Assembly (NCBI RefSeq): GCF_009741375.1
Contig: NZ_WOWP01000005.1
Span: forward strand, 54,543-118,542
DNA length: 64,000 nucleotides
Direction of reading: 5' to 3'
Source: Flavobacterium rakeshii
GTDB lineage: Bacteria > Bacteroidota > Bacteroidia > Flavobacteriales > Flavobacteriaceae
The notes below the pieces were generated by a model, which did not search any database, had not been told where the DNA came from, and saw only the letters and a list, made by a program, of their open reading frames with translations. The translations under genes and the position numbers were made by a program. This document shows positions 18,862 through 27,129 of the stretch, in pieces. Positions within the stretch are counted from its first letter, which is position 1. The number at the start of each line of letters is the position of its first letter.

Positions 18862-19710
18862 TAACCTTTCCAGACCTACCTCATATAAGTAACCTCCTGC
18901 CTTGCTGTCTTTTTCATCAACAATATAAAGGGTATACTTATCCTTAAAACAAATACCTTCCTTTTGGGACATATGTCCCAAAGGGTATTGTGTCATGTTT
19001 TCCTGTTTAAAATTATCATTCTCAAAATCGGTAATCAGCCATACTTTGTCAGACGACAAAAGCGCTACGGTTTTTCCGTCAGGACTAATATCTGCAGATG
19101 TAATAGCACATTTGCTGTATACTTTACAGCTGTTTAGCTCAGCAATACGTTGCGCAGCATGCTCTCCCTCTTTATTAGGTACTTTGTACACATAAAAAGT
19201 TCCGTCAAATTTTGCACTTCGGTTTTTGGTAAATAAGTAGAAATTTCCGTTAAGCTCAAAAAAGGCTTCCACATCAAAAAGCATTTTAGACCGCTTTGGA
19301 GGAAATTCGTTTTGCTCAGGGTAATAAAACGAAACCTTGTAAGATGATTTTGCTTCTTTCTTTTCCAGTTCTTCTTTATCTACCCTATAGATAGCAAGGT
19401 CTTTCCTGTCGTTATCATTATTACCGAAATCACCTATATAGATGTTTCCTTCCTTATCAGAAGTTAAATCTTCCCAGTCCTTGTTTTTGGCATTGGTGAT
19501 TTTTAGTTTCTTTTCGGTTTTCCCATTCTCATCTATACTGTAAAGACTGTTTTTGTTTCCGCTATCTTCAAGCACCCATAGTTTTCCGGTTTCGTGTATA
19601 TACTCAATACCCGAAGCTTCTTTAAGTTCAAGCTTACCCTTTTCCTGCAGGACATCATTACAATTACAGGAAAGTAAAAACAGGGACAGGAGGTAAAACA
19701 CGATTTTCAT
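18847..19710 (-). CDS. Lipoprotein with predicted beta-propeller fold, unknown function
   Basis: 287 residues. An N-terminal signal with lipobox (LLSC, then NCND) predicts a lipid anchor. The mature chain repeats short strand motifs typical of propellers: ASGIEYIHETGKLWVLEDSG, NKDWEDLTSDKEGNIYIGDFG, ADISPDGKTVALLSSDKVWL and GICFKDKYTLYIVDEKD. The ASGIE, DWEDL and IGDFGNN elements are the kind seen in esterase-like or SdiA-regulated propeller proteins. No catalytic residue can be named. Its 3' end overlaps the barrel fusion gene by 15 bp. Confidence 0.8.
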   Translation of the reverse strand: MKIVFYLLSLFLLSCNCNDVLQEKGKLELKEASGIEYIHETGKLWVLEDSGNKNSLYSIDENGKTEKKLKITNAKNKDWEDLTSDKEGNIYIGDFGNNDNDRKDLAIYRVDKEELEKKEAKSSYKVSFYYPEQNEFPPKRSKMLFDVEAFFELNGNFYLFTKNRSAKFDGTFYVYKVPNKEGEHAAQRIAELNSCKVYSKCAITSADISPDGKTVALLSSDKVWLITDFENDNFKQENMTQYPLGHMSQKEGICFKDKYTLYIVDEKDSKAGGYLYEVGLERLLKSE

Positions 19711-19746
19711 AAACTGTATACTTTATTAATACAGTAAAGTTATAAA

Positions 19747-19775
19747 TAAAAAACCATCGGCTAAAAAGCCGATGG
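19747..19775 (-). terminator. Terminator-like hairpin 36 bp upstream of the propeller lipoprotein start
   Basis: On the minus strand CCATCGGCT pairs with AGCCGATGG and is followed by TTTTTTATTT. No gene on this strand ends here: the next minus-strand gene upstream starts beyond 21 kb. It is therefore either an attenuator in the 5' leader of the 18847 gene or the end of an unannotated RNA. Confidence 0.6.
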
Positions 19776-20071
19776 CACAACTACTAAAAAAATCAATGTG
19801 TCCTATGATTAAATCAAATTGGAAAAAAATAATTCTGCGTAACTAACCTGTCACAAACATACACTTGTAATTTATACAGACCGAGTATTCCACAAAAAAA
19901 ACGTTAAAAGGTAATTTTTTTGGGATAAAATGTTACAAAAACACACAACCTGTTAATGATGAGTTAATTACAAAAATATTACCATTTAACCCGTAAAGCT
20001 TTTGGTAACTTTATAGTAGCAATCATAGTAAGATTGTACTAAAAATTAATAACCATTAAAATTTGAAAGTT
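19776..20071. other. Gene-free stretch of about 300 bp
   Basis: No open frame with coding character on either strand. Minus-strand CAAAnnTA (reverse of TAnnTTTG) boxes occur at 19854-19861 and 19971-19978, so a short leftward RNA ending at the hairpin at 19747-19775 is conceivable; neither box has a clear -33 partner. The right end should hold the promoter of the 86-aa gene. Confidence 0.4.
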
Positions 20072-20332
20072 ATGGCAACTGATGATAAAAAAAGGGCAAA
20101 CAAACCCAACAATGCACTAAACAATCCGGATGAACAGTTAATCCCTACAAACGATCCGGCAATTATAAATCCGGTAGAACTGGCTACTTTCCCAAAACAG
20201 AAAAAAACTGAGAATCCTGACTTGGAAGAGGAAAGAGAAAACCATATGACTAACAGAAAACAGTCGGCTGTAAGGAGCGGGCGTAACATTACAAATACCA
20301 ATGATAACCCTGAAAGAGACAGTTATATGTAG
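20072..20332 (+). CDS. Small hydrophilic protein, paralogue 1, 86 aa
   Basis: Starts MATDDKKRANKPNNALNN; I prefer this ATG over an in-frame TTG nine bases upstream. The protein is highly polar, with no signal or membrane segment, and is probably disordered. It shares two blocks with the 87-aa protein encoded 150 bp downstream: INPVELATFPKQ (versus VNPQELSTFPKQ) and the C-terminal NPERDSYM (versus HPDKDGYM). A strong terminator follows immediately. Function unknown; the pattern recalls small stress- or stationary-phase proteins, but that is inference only. Confidence 0.75.
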   Translation: MATDDKKRANKPNNALNNPDEQLIPTNDPAIINPVELATFPKQKKTENPDLEEERENHMTNRKQSAVRSGRNITNTNDNPERDSYM

Positions 20333-20357
20333 AAAAAAGCCCTTATCGGGCTTTTTT
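20333..20357 (+). terminator. Terminator after small paralogue 1
   Basis: AAAAAAGCCC-TTAT-(C)GGGCTTTTTT directly after the TAG stop. Confidence 0.9.
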
Positions 20358-20484
20358 AACACTTTACTATTAAAATATTATTACTTTTTATAATAATTAT
20401 ATTACATATATACATTCTTAATATTGAAAAGTTGCTAAATCGTTAATTTTTTATTATATTTAACTAATTAAATTTTAAGCGATT

Positions 20485-20748
20485 ATGGCAAATGAATTTT
20501 TCGGGCGTCAGGATCCAGGCAATCAGGGCGCACCAAATGAAGGCGTAAACATGTATGGTAAAATGTGGGGTTATGAATATTTACCATACGAAGACCCGGC
20601 AAAAGTAAATCCACAGGAACTTTCGACCTTCCCTAAACAGGTAAGGAAAGACATTGCTCATCACCATCCACATCATCATCATTATTGCGATCAGAGTAAA
20701 CACATTACACGAACTGATAACCATCCAGATAAAGACGGTTATATGTAA
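20485..20748 (+). CDS. Small hydrophilic His-rich protein, paralogue 2, 87 aa
   Basis: 87 residues starting MANEFFGRQDPGNQG. It shares VNPQELSTFPKQ and the C-terminal NHPDKDGYM with the upstream 86-aa protein, so the two are tandem paralogues that keep the same ends. It differs by a central Tyr/Gly-rich part (NMYGKMWGYEYLPYEDP) and a His cluster (HHHPHHHHYC, about residues 59-68) that could bind metal. No signal peptide or membrane segment. It has its own terminator and so is its own transcription unit. Function unknown. Confidence 0.78.
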   Translation: MANEFFGRQDPGNQGAPNEGVNMYGKMWGYEYLPYEDPAKVNPQELSTFPKQVRKDIAHHHPHHHHYCDQSKHITRTDNHPDKDGYM

Positions 20749-20773
20749 AGGTAACAAAACTCATTAACCATGT

Positions 20774-20803
20774 AAAAAGGCTGTTTAAACAGCCTTTATT
20801 TTT
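20774..20803 (+). terminator. Terminator after small paralogue 2
   Basis: Palindromic stem AAAGGCTGTTT / AAACAGCCTTT (20776-20797) followed by ATTTTTG. Confidence 0.8.
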
Positions 20804-20827
20804 GCCCATAACCTAACATCCTGAAAA

Positions 20828-21094
20828 ATGAACTATACTCAAATACTCGGACTCATTGCTGCTATATTGACTACCGGCGCCAATATACCCCAAGCGATTA
20901 AGGTTATAAAAACAAAATCTACAAAAAGTCTTTCGGCAGCTACTTATGCCCTGCTCTTTGCCGGAATGATATCGTGGGTTATCTATGGCATATTACGAAA
21001 AGACATCCCCATTATACTGGCCAATGCTGTTGCCGGTAGCCTGTGCGGAATAATACTGTTTATGAAACTGTTTGTAAAAAGTAAGTCAGGTTAA
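20828..21094 (+). CDS. SemiSWEET-type sugar transporter
   Basis: 88 residues forming three transmembrane helices (about 5-22, 38-57, 63-82), the half-transporter unit that dimerises in bacterial SemiSWEETs and moves mono- or disaccharides across the inner membrane. The PQ motif lies in NIPQAIKVIKTKSTKSLS (about 19-36), with the conserved Lys-Ser-Thr-Lys-Ser-Leu-Ser loop; YALLFAGMISWVIYG matches helix 2. Length is exactly that of the family. Substrate cannot be deduced; the sugar-degrading loci nearby make glucose-type sugars plausible. Confidence 0.92.
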   Translation: MNYTQILGLIAAILTTGANIPQAIKVIKTKSTKSLSAATYALLFAGMISWVIYGILRKDIPIILANAVAGSLCGIILFMKLFVKSKSG

Positions 21095-21171
21095 GTATGT
21101 ATTAATATTCAAAACCAACATAACTCATTAAAAATAAATTCATTACCTTATGCTTCCAAAAAAATATCACC

Positions 21172-21342
21172 ATGAACCAACCAGACAAAAACCACAACAG
21201 CTACCCACAGGAAGAAGGTATTTCAAATCCGGGCAAAGAACAGATTCATACCGGTAACGAATCAAGACACAGGAGAATAAAAGAAAAATTCAGTCCGGGT
21301 CTACAACACGAGTATAACCCCGAAGATTTTTGCACTGACTAA
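21172..21342 (+). CDS. Very small hydrophilic protein, 56 aa
   Basis: An ATG at 21172 opens a 56-residue frame (MNQPDKNHNSYPQEEG ... HEYNPEDFCTD) ending with TAA at 21342. It is as polar and Asn/Pro/Gln/His-rich as the two paralogues at 20072 and 20485, though the TFPKQ block is absent. Support: composition like its neighbours, and a clean frame that fills the gap between the SemiSWEET and SRPBCC genes. It converges with the SRPBCC gene 10 bp away, with no evident terminator. Unknown function. Confidence 0.6.
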   Translation: MNQPDKNHNSYPQEEGISNPGKEQIHTGNESRHRRIKEKFSPGLQHEYNPEDFCTD

Positions 21343-21352
21343 TCTAAATAGC

Positions 21353-22063
21353 TTAAGAATAAATCCTTGACTGCTTCTTTTTAGTTTTCTTTATCCTGCC
21401 GGTTTCCATATAGCTTTTAAAGGCAGCTATATCATCACGTATAGTTTTCTCAAAAGCAGGCGTAAGTAATTTTGCTATTTCCTGCCCCATGGCACCAAAC
21501 GGAGCATGATAGGAAAAGGTAATATGTATAAGCGTCCCTAATTCTCCGGCATCTTTAAACTGTACTTTCCCGGCATTCCTAATTTCGGCTCCCGGTAATG
21601 ACTGCCAACCTATAAAACGGTTAGTTTCCTCACCTACAATCTCTGCCTGCCACTGTACAGTACCCAGCCCGCCAGGCAGTACAGCAACCCATTGAGATAT
21701 TGTATTACTTATTGTTTCCACACTTTTAAGGTGCTCCATAAAAAGGGGTAAATTGTTTAGGTTTCGCCAAAAATTAAATACCTCATCAATAGGTTTATCT
21801 ATCACCATTCGGGTATGAATATTTACGTTTGAATTATGCCTGTAATTTTTATCCAACAATCGATGTCCTAATTCACTTGCCGGACAAAAACCACTAATCC
21901 CCCTAAACAGCATAAAGGCTGCTGCTCCATATTCGGCCACTCCCCTTTTGTGTCTTAGCGAATCATACAAAAGATAACTACCTCCCAATACTGATACCAA
22001 CTGTTCCATAACACTAATGTTCTTTTTAACAGCAGGCAGGTTTATTTCATTTAGCTTTTTCAT
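21353..22063 (-). CDS. SRPBCC-family protein with N-terminal membrane helices
   Basis: 236 residues from the ATG at 22063 (MKKLNEINLP); the frame extends to 22099 but that adds nothing recognisable. Residues about 20-70 contain hydrophobic stretches (VMEQLVSVLGGSYLLYDSL, AEYGAAAFMLFRGISGF) resembling the DUF2892 membrane segment. From about residue 85 follows a polyketide cyclase/dehydrase (SRPBCC) domain: HTRMVIDKPIDEVFNFWRNLNNLPLFMEHLKSVE ... VQWQAEIVGEETNRFIGWQSLPGAEIRNAGKVQFKD. Such proteins are common in Bacteroidota; ligand unknown. The tail is Lys-rich. Confidence 0.87.
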   Translation of the reverse strand: MKKLNEINLPAVKKNISVMEQLVSVLGGSYLLYDSLRHKRGVAEYGAAAFMLFRGISGFCPASELGHRLLDKNYRHNSNVNIHTRMVIDKPIDEVFNFWRNLNNLPLFMEHLKSVETISNTISQWVAVLPGGLGTVQWQAEIVGEETNRFIGWQSLPGAEIRNAGKVQFKDAGELGTLIHITFSYHAPFGAMGQEIAKLLTPAFEKTIRDDIAAFKSYMETGRIKKTKKKQSRIYS

Positions 22064-22328
22064 AGGTATATTGTTTACCTTAAAAATACTAAAGCGCAAA
22101 ACAAACTCTTATCACTTTAACACAACCTTAGTAGCACCAAAAAGCAACTACAAGCCAAGTAATTACCTCATTGTTAATTATTAACACTTTTTAAGAGGTG
22201 TTTTTTACACAGTTCATAAATATCCCTAATAAAATATGCTACATGTTTAAATTTTATAACGAATTGATATTATAATACATGAGCAAATGGTCATTTTTAC
22301 CTACATTTACTTTCTTATAAAAATTACC

Positions 22329-23429
22329 ATGCAAATACTACAAAAAACACTTTGTTTACTATTGGTTTCTGCATTAGCATTATCTGCAGGAAAACCTACT
22401 TTAAAATCCAACTTATACATTACACAGGGACGTACTGATAAAACCGAGGACAACAGAATAATACTGGCAGGACCGGGATCATCTGTTACCTTCAGTTACA
22501 AAGGCTCTCAATGCACCATTAACGCACAGTCGCTTAACAACTACAACCAGTATGATTATATTGCTATTGAAGTTGACGGTAAATACATAGGAAAAGAAAA
22601 AGTAAACATCAAACCCGGTAATGTTTCTATAAACATACCAAGTGGTGAAAACGACATCCATAAGGTAACGGTTTACAAAGCTACCGAAGCCGGAAACGGA
22701 AGTATTATCTTCTCTGGTGCCGAAGGAAATATTGTAAAAACCAAAAAAGAAAAAGGGAAAAAGAAAATTGAATTTATAGGTGACTCCATTACCTGTGGTA
22801 TGGGTAACGAAACCGAAGAGATTCCGTGTGGTACAGGCGAATGGTTTGACCAGCACAATGCTTATTTTGCATATGGTCCTGTTACTTCAAGAGCGCTTAA
22901 TGCCAATTTCGTTTTAAGTTCGGTTTCAGGCATCGGTATTTACCGTAACTGGAATGACGAACATGAAAAGGAAAAAATAATGCCCGATGTTTACGAGAAC
23001 ATCTACCTTAACAATTCAGACAAAACAGTTCCTTATAAATTTGGGTTCAACCCCGATATTACCTGTATTGCTTTAGGTACAAACGATTTCTCTGAAGGAG
23101 ACGGCAAAAAGGAAAGGCTTCTGTTTAATACCGATAAGTATGTGGAAAGCTATGTAAACTTTATTAAAACCGTTTACAACCACTCCCCTAACACACAAAT
23201 TGTATTATTAACCAGCCCAATGGTTAAAGGAGAAAAAGCTAAAATATTTGCTAATTGTCTTAAACGTGTACAGGCAGCTTATAAAGACGACAAAAAACAC
23301 AAACCGGTTCAGGTTTTTGAATTTAGCGATATCACTCCTCACGGTTGTGGCTACCACCCTGATGTAAAAGATCATCAGGAAATGGCAAATGAGTTAGCTC
23401 CATTCTTAAAATCACTTTTAAATGAATAA
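22329..23429 (+). CDS. Carbohydrate esterase family 2-like acetyl esterase (SGNH)
   Basis: 366 residues from ATG 22329, which gives a Sec signal (MQILQKTLCLLLVSALALSAG); the longer frame from 22287 does not. An N-terminal jelly-roll-like domain (about 25-135) precedes a catalytic SGNH domain: GDSITCGMGN with Ser153, GTND (250-253) and GYHPDVKDH with His343. This two-domain order matches CE2 acetyl esterases, which remove O-acetyl groups from xylan or glucomannan. It overlaps the next esterase by 8 bp, and a GH3 follows, making a three-gene unit. Secreted to periplasm or surface. Acetylated glucomannan is the likely substrate given the mannan locus 10 kb away. Confidence 0.9.
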   Translation: MQILQKTLCLLLVSALALSAGKPTLKSNLYITQGRTDKTEDNRIILAGPGSSVTFSYKGSQCTINAQSLNNYNQYDYIAIEVDGKYIGKEKVNIKPGNVSINIPSGENDIHKVTVYKATEAGNGSIIFSGAEGNIVKTKKEKGKKKIEFIGDSITCGMGNETEEIPCGTGEWFDQHNAYFAYGPVTSRALNANFVLSSVSGIGIYRNWNDEHEKEKIMPDVYENIYLNNSDKTVPYKFGFNPDITCIALGTNDFSEGDGKKERLLFNTDKYVESYVNFIKTVYNHSPNTQIVLLTSPMVKGEKAKIFANCLKRVQAAYKDDKKHKPVQVFEFSDITPHGCGYHPDVKDHQEMANELAPFLKSLLNE

Positions 23430-24804
23430 AATCAGCTTTTACTTATCGCTTTTCATTCTGTTAATTACAGGAGCAGCAAAAGCAAACGTATTACTGCCTT
23501 CCTTTTTTTCAGACAACATGGTACTGCAACGCAACAGCGAAGTTACCATTTGGGGATGGGCAAGCCCTTTTGAAGATGTTACCCTTACCGTAGGATGGTC
23601 TAAAGAGGAAATTAAAATCAAGCCCGATAATCAGGCACACTGGGAAGTAAAACTTAAAACTCCTGAAGCAGGCGGACCTTACACTCTGCATTTTAAAGGA
23701 TACAACGAACTTACCATTAAAAACATAATGATTGGTGAGGTATGGTTCTGTTCGGGACAATCGAACATGGAATGGTCAGCCTCAATAGGAATAGACAATG
23801 CCGAGGCTGAAATTGCAAAAGCCAATTACCCTAACATACGTTTCTTTACAGCTCCAAAGGTAGCAGGTACTTCTCCTCAAATGAACATTGTGGGTAACTG
23901 GCAGGAATGTACTCCGGAAACCATGAAATACTTTAGTGCTGTAGCTTACTTTTTTGGTGAGCGCTTACAAAAGGATTTAAAAGATGTTCCGATAGGACTC
24001 ATTAACTCCAGCTGGGGTGGTACTCCGGCTGAGATATGGATGCCTGAAGATTATATTGCCAAAGATGCTGTAATTGCAGAAGCTGCTGCAAAAATTACTC
24101 CGGTTGCCTGGGGTCCTACAGAACCAGGTCGTACCTACAACACCATGATAAATCCGTTTGTTGGCTTTAAACTGGCAGGTGCCATATGGTATCAGGGAGA
24201 AAGCAATGTAGGTAGTACTGTGTACGATAAAACACTGGCAGGACTTATCAAATCATGGCGTGAGGCTTGGGGAGACGATTTCCCTTTCTACTTTATACAA
24301 ATAGCCCCGTTTAACTATGAGAACGATACTTACGGCGGTGTAATAATACGCAACTCACAACGCAAAGTACTTAACGAAGTTCCTAAAACCGGAATGGTGG
24401 TTGTAGGCGATGTTAGCCCTACCGACGATATACATCCGCGTGATAAGAGAACCGTAGGCGAAAGATTGGGTAACCTTGTATTAAAATCACAATACGGTAT
24501 TGATACAGGAGTAGTTTACGGTCCGCTTTATAAAGACATCACTATTAATAAAAACAAAGTAACCATACGTTTTGATTATGCCGATGGACTGCATTTTTCT
24601 TCAAAGAAATCAGAACTGTTTGAGGTAGCCGGAAAAGACGGCACGTTTTACCCTGCAACCGCAACCATAAAAGGCAATACTGTAGTGGTTTCATCCAAAA
24701 AGGTAAAAGAACCTGTTACTGTACGTTATGCTTGGCACAACACAGCTAAGCCCGATTTATTTAACGGTGCAGGATTACCGGCATCATCTTTTTTAAGTGA
24801 ATAA
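23422..24804 (+). CDS. Sialate O-acetylesterase (SASA)-type carbohydrate esterase
   Basis: 460 residues with a Sec signal (to AAKAN). Family signatures are LPSFFSDNMVLQRNSEVTIWGWA at the N-terminus, the nucleophile Ser114 in GQSNMEW, INSSWGGTPAEIW, AIWYQGESNV and DIHPRDKR carrying the catalytic Asp-x-x-His pair. Members removed from sialic acid context act as xylan or mannan acetyl esterases; with no sialic acid genes here, polysaccharide deacetylation is more likely than sialate metabolism. Start overlaps the CE2 gene by 8 bp; the GH3 gene begins 2 bp after its stop. Confidence 0.92.
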   Translation: MNKISFYLSLFILLITGAAKANVLLPSFFSDNMVLQRNSEVTIWGWASPFEDVTLTVGWSKEEIKIKPDNQAHWEVKLKTPEAGGPYTLHFKGYNELTIKNIMIGEVWFCSGQSNMEWSASIGIDNAEAEIAKANYPNIRFFTAPKVAGTSPQMNIVGNWQECTPETMKYFSAVAYFFGERLQKDLKDVPIGLINSSWGGTPAEIWMPEDYIAKDAVIAEAAAKITPVAWGPTEPGRTYNTMINPFVGFKLAGAIWYQGESNVGSTVYDKTLAGLIKSWREAWGDDFPFYFIQIAPFNYENDTYGGVIIRNSQRKVLNEVPKTGMVVVGDVSPTDDIHPRDKRTVGERLGNLVLKSQYGIDTGVVYGPLYKDITINKNKVTIRFDYADGLHFSSKKSELFEVAGKDGTFYPATATIKGNTVVVSSKKVKEPVTVRYAWHNTAKPDLFNGAGLPASSFLSE

Positions 24805-24806
24805 TT

Positions 24807-27080
24807 ATGAAACGAACCTTATTGATGCTTGCCGTGCTTACTGTTTGCACCGCTAATGCTCAAAAAAAGAAATCAATGGATAAAAAACAGGATATAGAAC
24901 AAAGAATTGACGAACTGTTGACCAAAATGACCCTTGAGGAAAAAGTAGGCCAAATGAATCAGTATAACGGTTTTTGGGATGTAACAGGCCCATCGCCAAA
25001 AGAAGGCAACGCTGCCACAAAATATGAACACCTGCGTAAAGGATGGGTAGGTTCTATGCTTACCGTTCGTGGTGTGAAGGAAGTGCGTGCCGTACAAAAA
25101 ATCGCTGTTGAAGAAACCCGCCTGGGAATTCCGCTTATTATAGGTTTTGATGTAATACACGGTTATAAAACATTAAGTCCTATACCACTTGCCGAAGCTG
25201 CGAGTTGGGATATGGATGCCATAAAGAATTCGGCTAAAACTGCCGCATCAGAAGCTGCTGCTTCGGGTATTAACTGGACCTTTGGCCCTAATGTAGATAT
25301 TTCACGTGATGCCCGCTGGGGTCGTGTTATGGAAGGTGCCGGAGAAGATCCATTCCTTGGAAGTCAGATTGCAATAGCCCGAGTAAAAGGATTTCAGGGA
25401 GACGATCTTTCCAACCCGCTTACCATTGCAGCCTGTGCCAAGCACTTTGCTGCTTATGGTTTTGCCGAAGCCGGTAGAGATTACAATACGGTAGATATTG
25501 GTAATGCCACATTATACAATACAGTACTTCCTCCGTTCAAAGCGGCTAACGATGCAGGTGTGCGTACTTATATGAACTCATTCAATATTCTTAACGGAGT
25601 ACCTGCAACAGGAAACAGCTTTTTGCAAAGGGATATCCTGAAAGGAAAATGGGGTTTTGACGGTTTTGTTATTACCGACTGGGCTTCTATAAGGGAAATG
25701 ATTGCCCACGGATTTGCTCAGGATGGCGCCGAAGCCAGTGAAAAAGCCGTTAAGGCAGGTGCCGATATGGATATGGAATCTCACCTTTATGTTTACGAAC
25801 TTGTTAAACTAGTTGAAGAAGGCAAAGTGGACGAAGCCCTGATTGATGATGCAGTAAGACGTATTTTAAGGGTGAAATTTGAACTTGGTCTTTTTGATGA
25901 TCCATACCGTTACTGCGATGAAAAGCGCGAAAAAGAAACCATATACAGCAAAGCAAACCATGAAGCCGTACTGGATATGGCTAAAAAGTCGATTGTACTT
26001 TTAAAGAACGAAGGCAACCTGCTTCCGCTTAAAAAGAAAGGTCAGAAAATTGCACTTATCGGTTCGCTTGCCAATGATAAAACGAGTCCGCTTGGAAGCT
26101 GGAGAATTGCTTCCGATGATAACACGGCTGTATCAGTACTGGAAGGTATGCAACAGTACAAAGGCAACACATTAGTGTATGAAAAAGGCGCCGACCTGAC
26201 TATTGGAAAAACCACTTTCCTTGACGAACTGGTTTTCAACACTACCGACAGAAGCGGATTTGAAGCAGCTAAAAAAGCAGCTAAAGAAGCCGATGTTGTG
26301 GTTATGGTTCTTGGGGAGCATGGTTTCCAAAGTGGTGAGGGTCGTAGCCGTACAAGCCTTGACCTACCTGGATTACAACAGGAGTTACTGGAGGAAATCT
26401 ATAAAGCAAACCCAAACATAGTACTAGTACTTAACAATGGTCGTCCATTAGCTTTACCTTGGGCAGCCGAAAACATCCCAACCATAGTTGAAGCATGGCA
26501 TTTAGGTACCGAAACCGGTAATGCTGTAGCACAGGTACTGTATGGTGATTATAACCCTAGCGGTAAATTACCTATGAGTTTCCCACGCAATGTAGGGCAG
26601 GTACCTATTTATTATAACCAACATAGTACAGGAAGACCAACCAACAGTGACAATAATGTTTTCTGGTCTCATTACACTGATGTAGAAAAAACTCCATTAT
26701 TTGCATTTGGCCATGGGTTAAGCTATACAACATTTAAATATGGAGCTATTAAGCTTGCTAAAAAAAGTTATACTAAAGGAGAGCCTATAAAAGTATCTGT
26801 TGAAATTACCAATACAGGAGATTACGACGGTAAAGAAGTGGTTCAGTTATACATAAGGGATATAGCTGCAAGCCTTTCAAGACCTGTAAAAGAACTTAAA
26901 GGATTTGAATTGGTTCCACTTAAAAAAGGTGAAACCAAAACAGTTACCTTTACCCTTACCGATAAAGAGCTTGGTTTCTTTAATAACGAAGGCGAATATC
27001 TGGTAGAGCCGGGAACATTTAAAGTATTTGTAGGCACCAGTTCTGCTGACAATCAGGAAACTGAGTTTGAACTGAAATAA
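24807..27080 (+). CDS. bglX: Glycoside hydrolase family 3 beta-glucosidase, BglX-like
   Basis: 757 residues, signal peptide ending NAQ (19). The GH3 N-domain carries KVGQMNQ, GFDVIHGY, PNVDISRDARWGR, KHFAAYG and the nucleophile Asp291 in GFVITDWASI. The GH3 C-domain begins near SIVLLKNEGNLLPL, with the acid/base region EHGFQSGEGRSR, and a fibronectin III-like domain closes the chain (SLSRPVKELKGFE ... EPGTFKVFVG). It should release terminal beta-glucose (or mannose) from oligosaccharides in the periplasm. Third gene of the esterase unit; a strong bidirectional terminator follows. The architecture matches periplasmic BglX. Confidence 0.95.
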   Translation: MKRTLLMLAVLTVCTANAQKKKSMDKKQDIEQRIDELLTKMTLEEKVGQMNQYNGFWDVTGPSPKEGNAATKYEHLRKGWVGSMLTVRGVKEVRAVQKIAVEETRLGIPLIIGFDVIHGYKTLSPIPLAEAASWDMDAIKNSAKTAASEAAASGINWTFGPNVDISRDARWGRVMEGAGEDPFLGSQIAIARVKGFQGDDLSNPLTIAACAKHFAAYGFAEAGRDYNTVDIGNATLYNTVLPPFKAANDAGVRTYMNSFNILNGVPATGNSFLQRDILKGKWGFDGFVITDWASIREMIAHGFAQDGAEASEKAVKAGADMDMESHLYVYELVKLVEEGKVDEALIDDAVRRILRVKFELGLFDDPYRYCDEKREKETIYSKANHEAVLDMAKKSIVLLKNEGNLLPLKKKGQKIALIGSLANDKTSPLGSWRIASDDNTAVSVLEGMQQYKGNTLVYEKGADLTIGKTTFLDELVFNTTDRSGFEAAKKAAKEADVVVMVLGEHGFQSGEGRSRTSLDLPGLQQELLEEIYKANPNIVLVLNNGRPLALPWAAENIPTIVEAWHLGTETGNAVAQVLYGDYNPSGKLPMSFPRNVGQVPIYYNQHSTGRPTNSDNNVFWSHYTDVEKTPLFAFGHGLSYTTFKYGAIKLAKKSYTKGEPIKVSVEITNTGDYDGKEVVQLYIRDIAASLSRPVKELKGFELVPLKKGETKTVTFTLTDKELGFFNNEGEYLVEPGTFKVFVGTSSADNQETEFELK

Positions 27081-27097
27081 AATTCATTTTCAATAAT

Positions 27098-27127
27098 AAA
27101 AAAGCGCGGTAACTACCGCGCTTTTTT
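27098..27127. terminator. Bidirectional terminator between the GH3 gene and tenA
   Basis: AAAAAGCGCGGTA-ACTA-(C)CGCGCTTTTT; it serves the rightward esterase/GH3 unit and the leftward thiamine operon. Confidence 0.92.
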
Positions 27128-27129
27128 AT

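Noticed and set aside
23422..24804. Sialic acid catabolism gene
   Set aside because: The SASA-type esterase lies between a CE2-like esterase and a GH3 with no sialidase, NanA, NanE or NanK nearby; plant polysaccharide deacetylation fits better.
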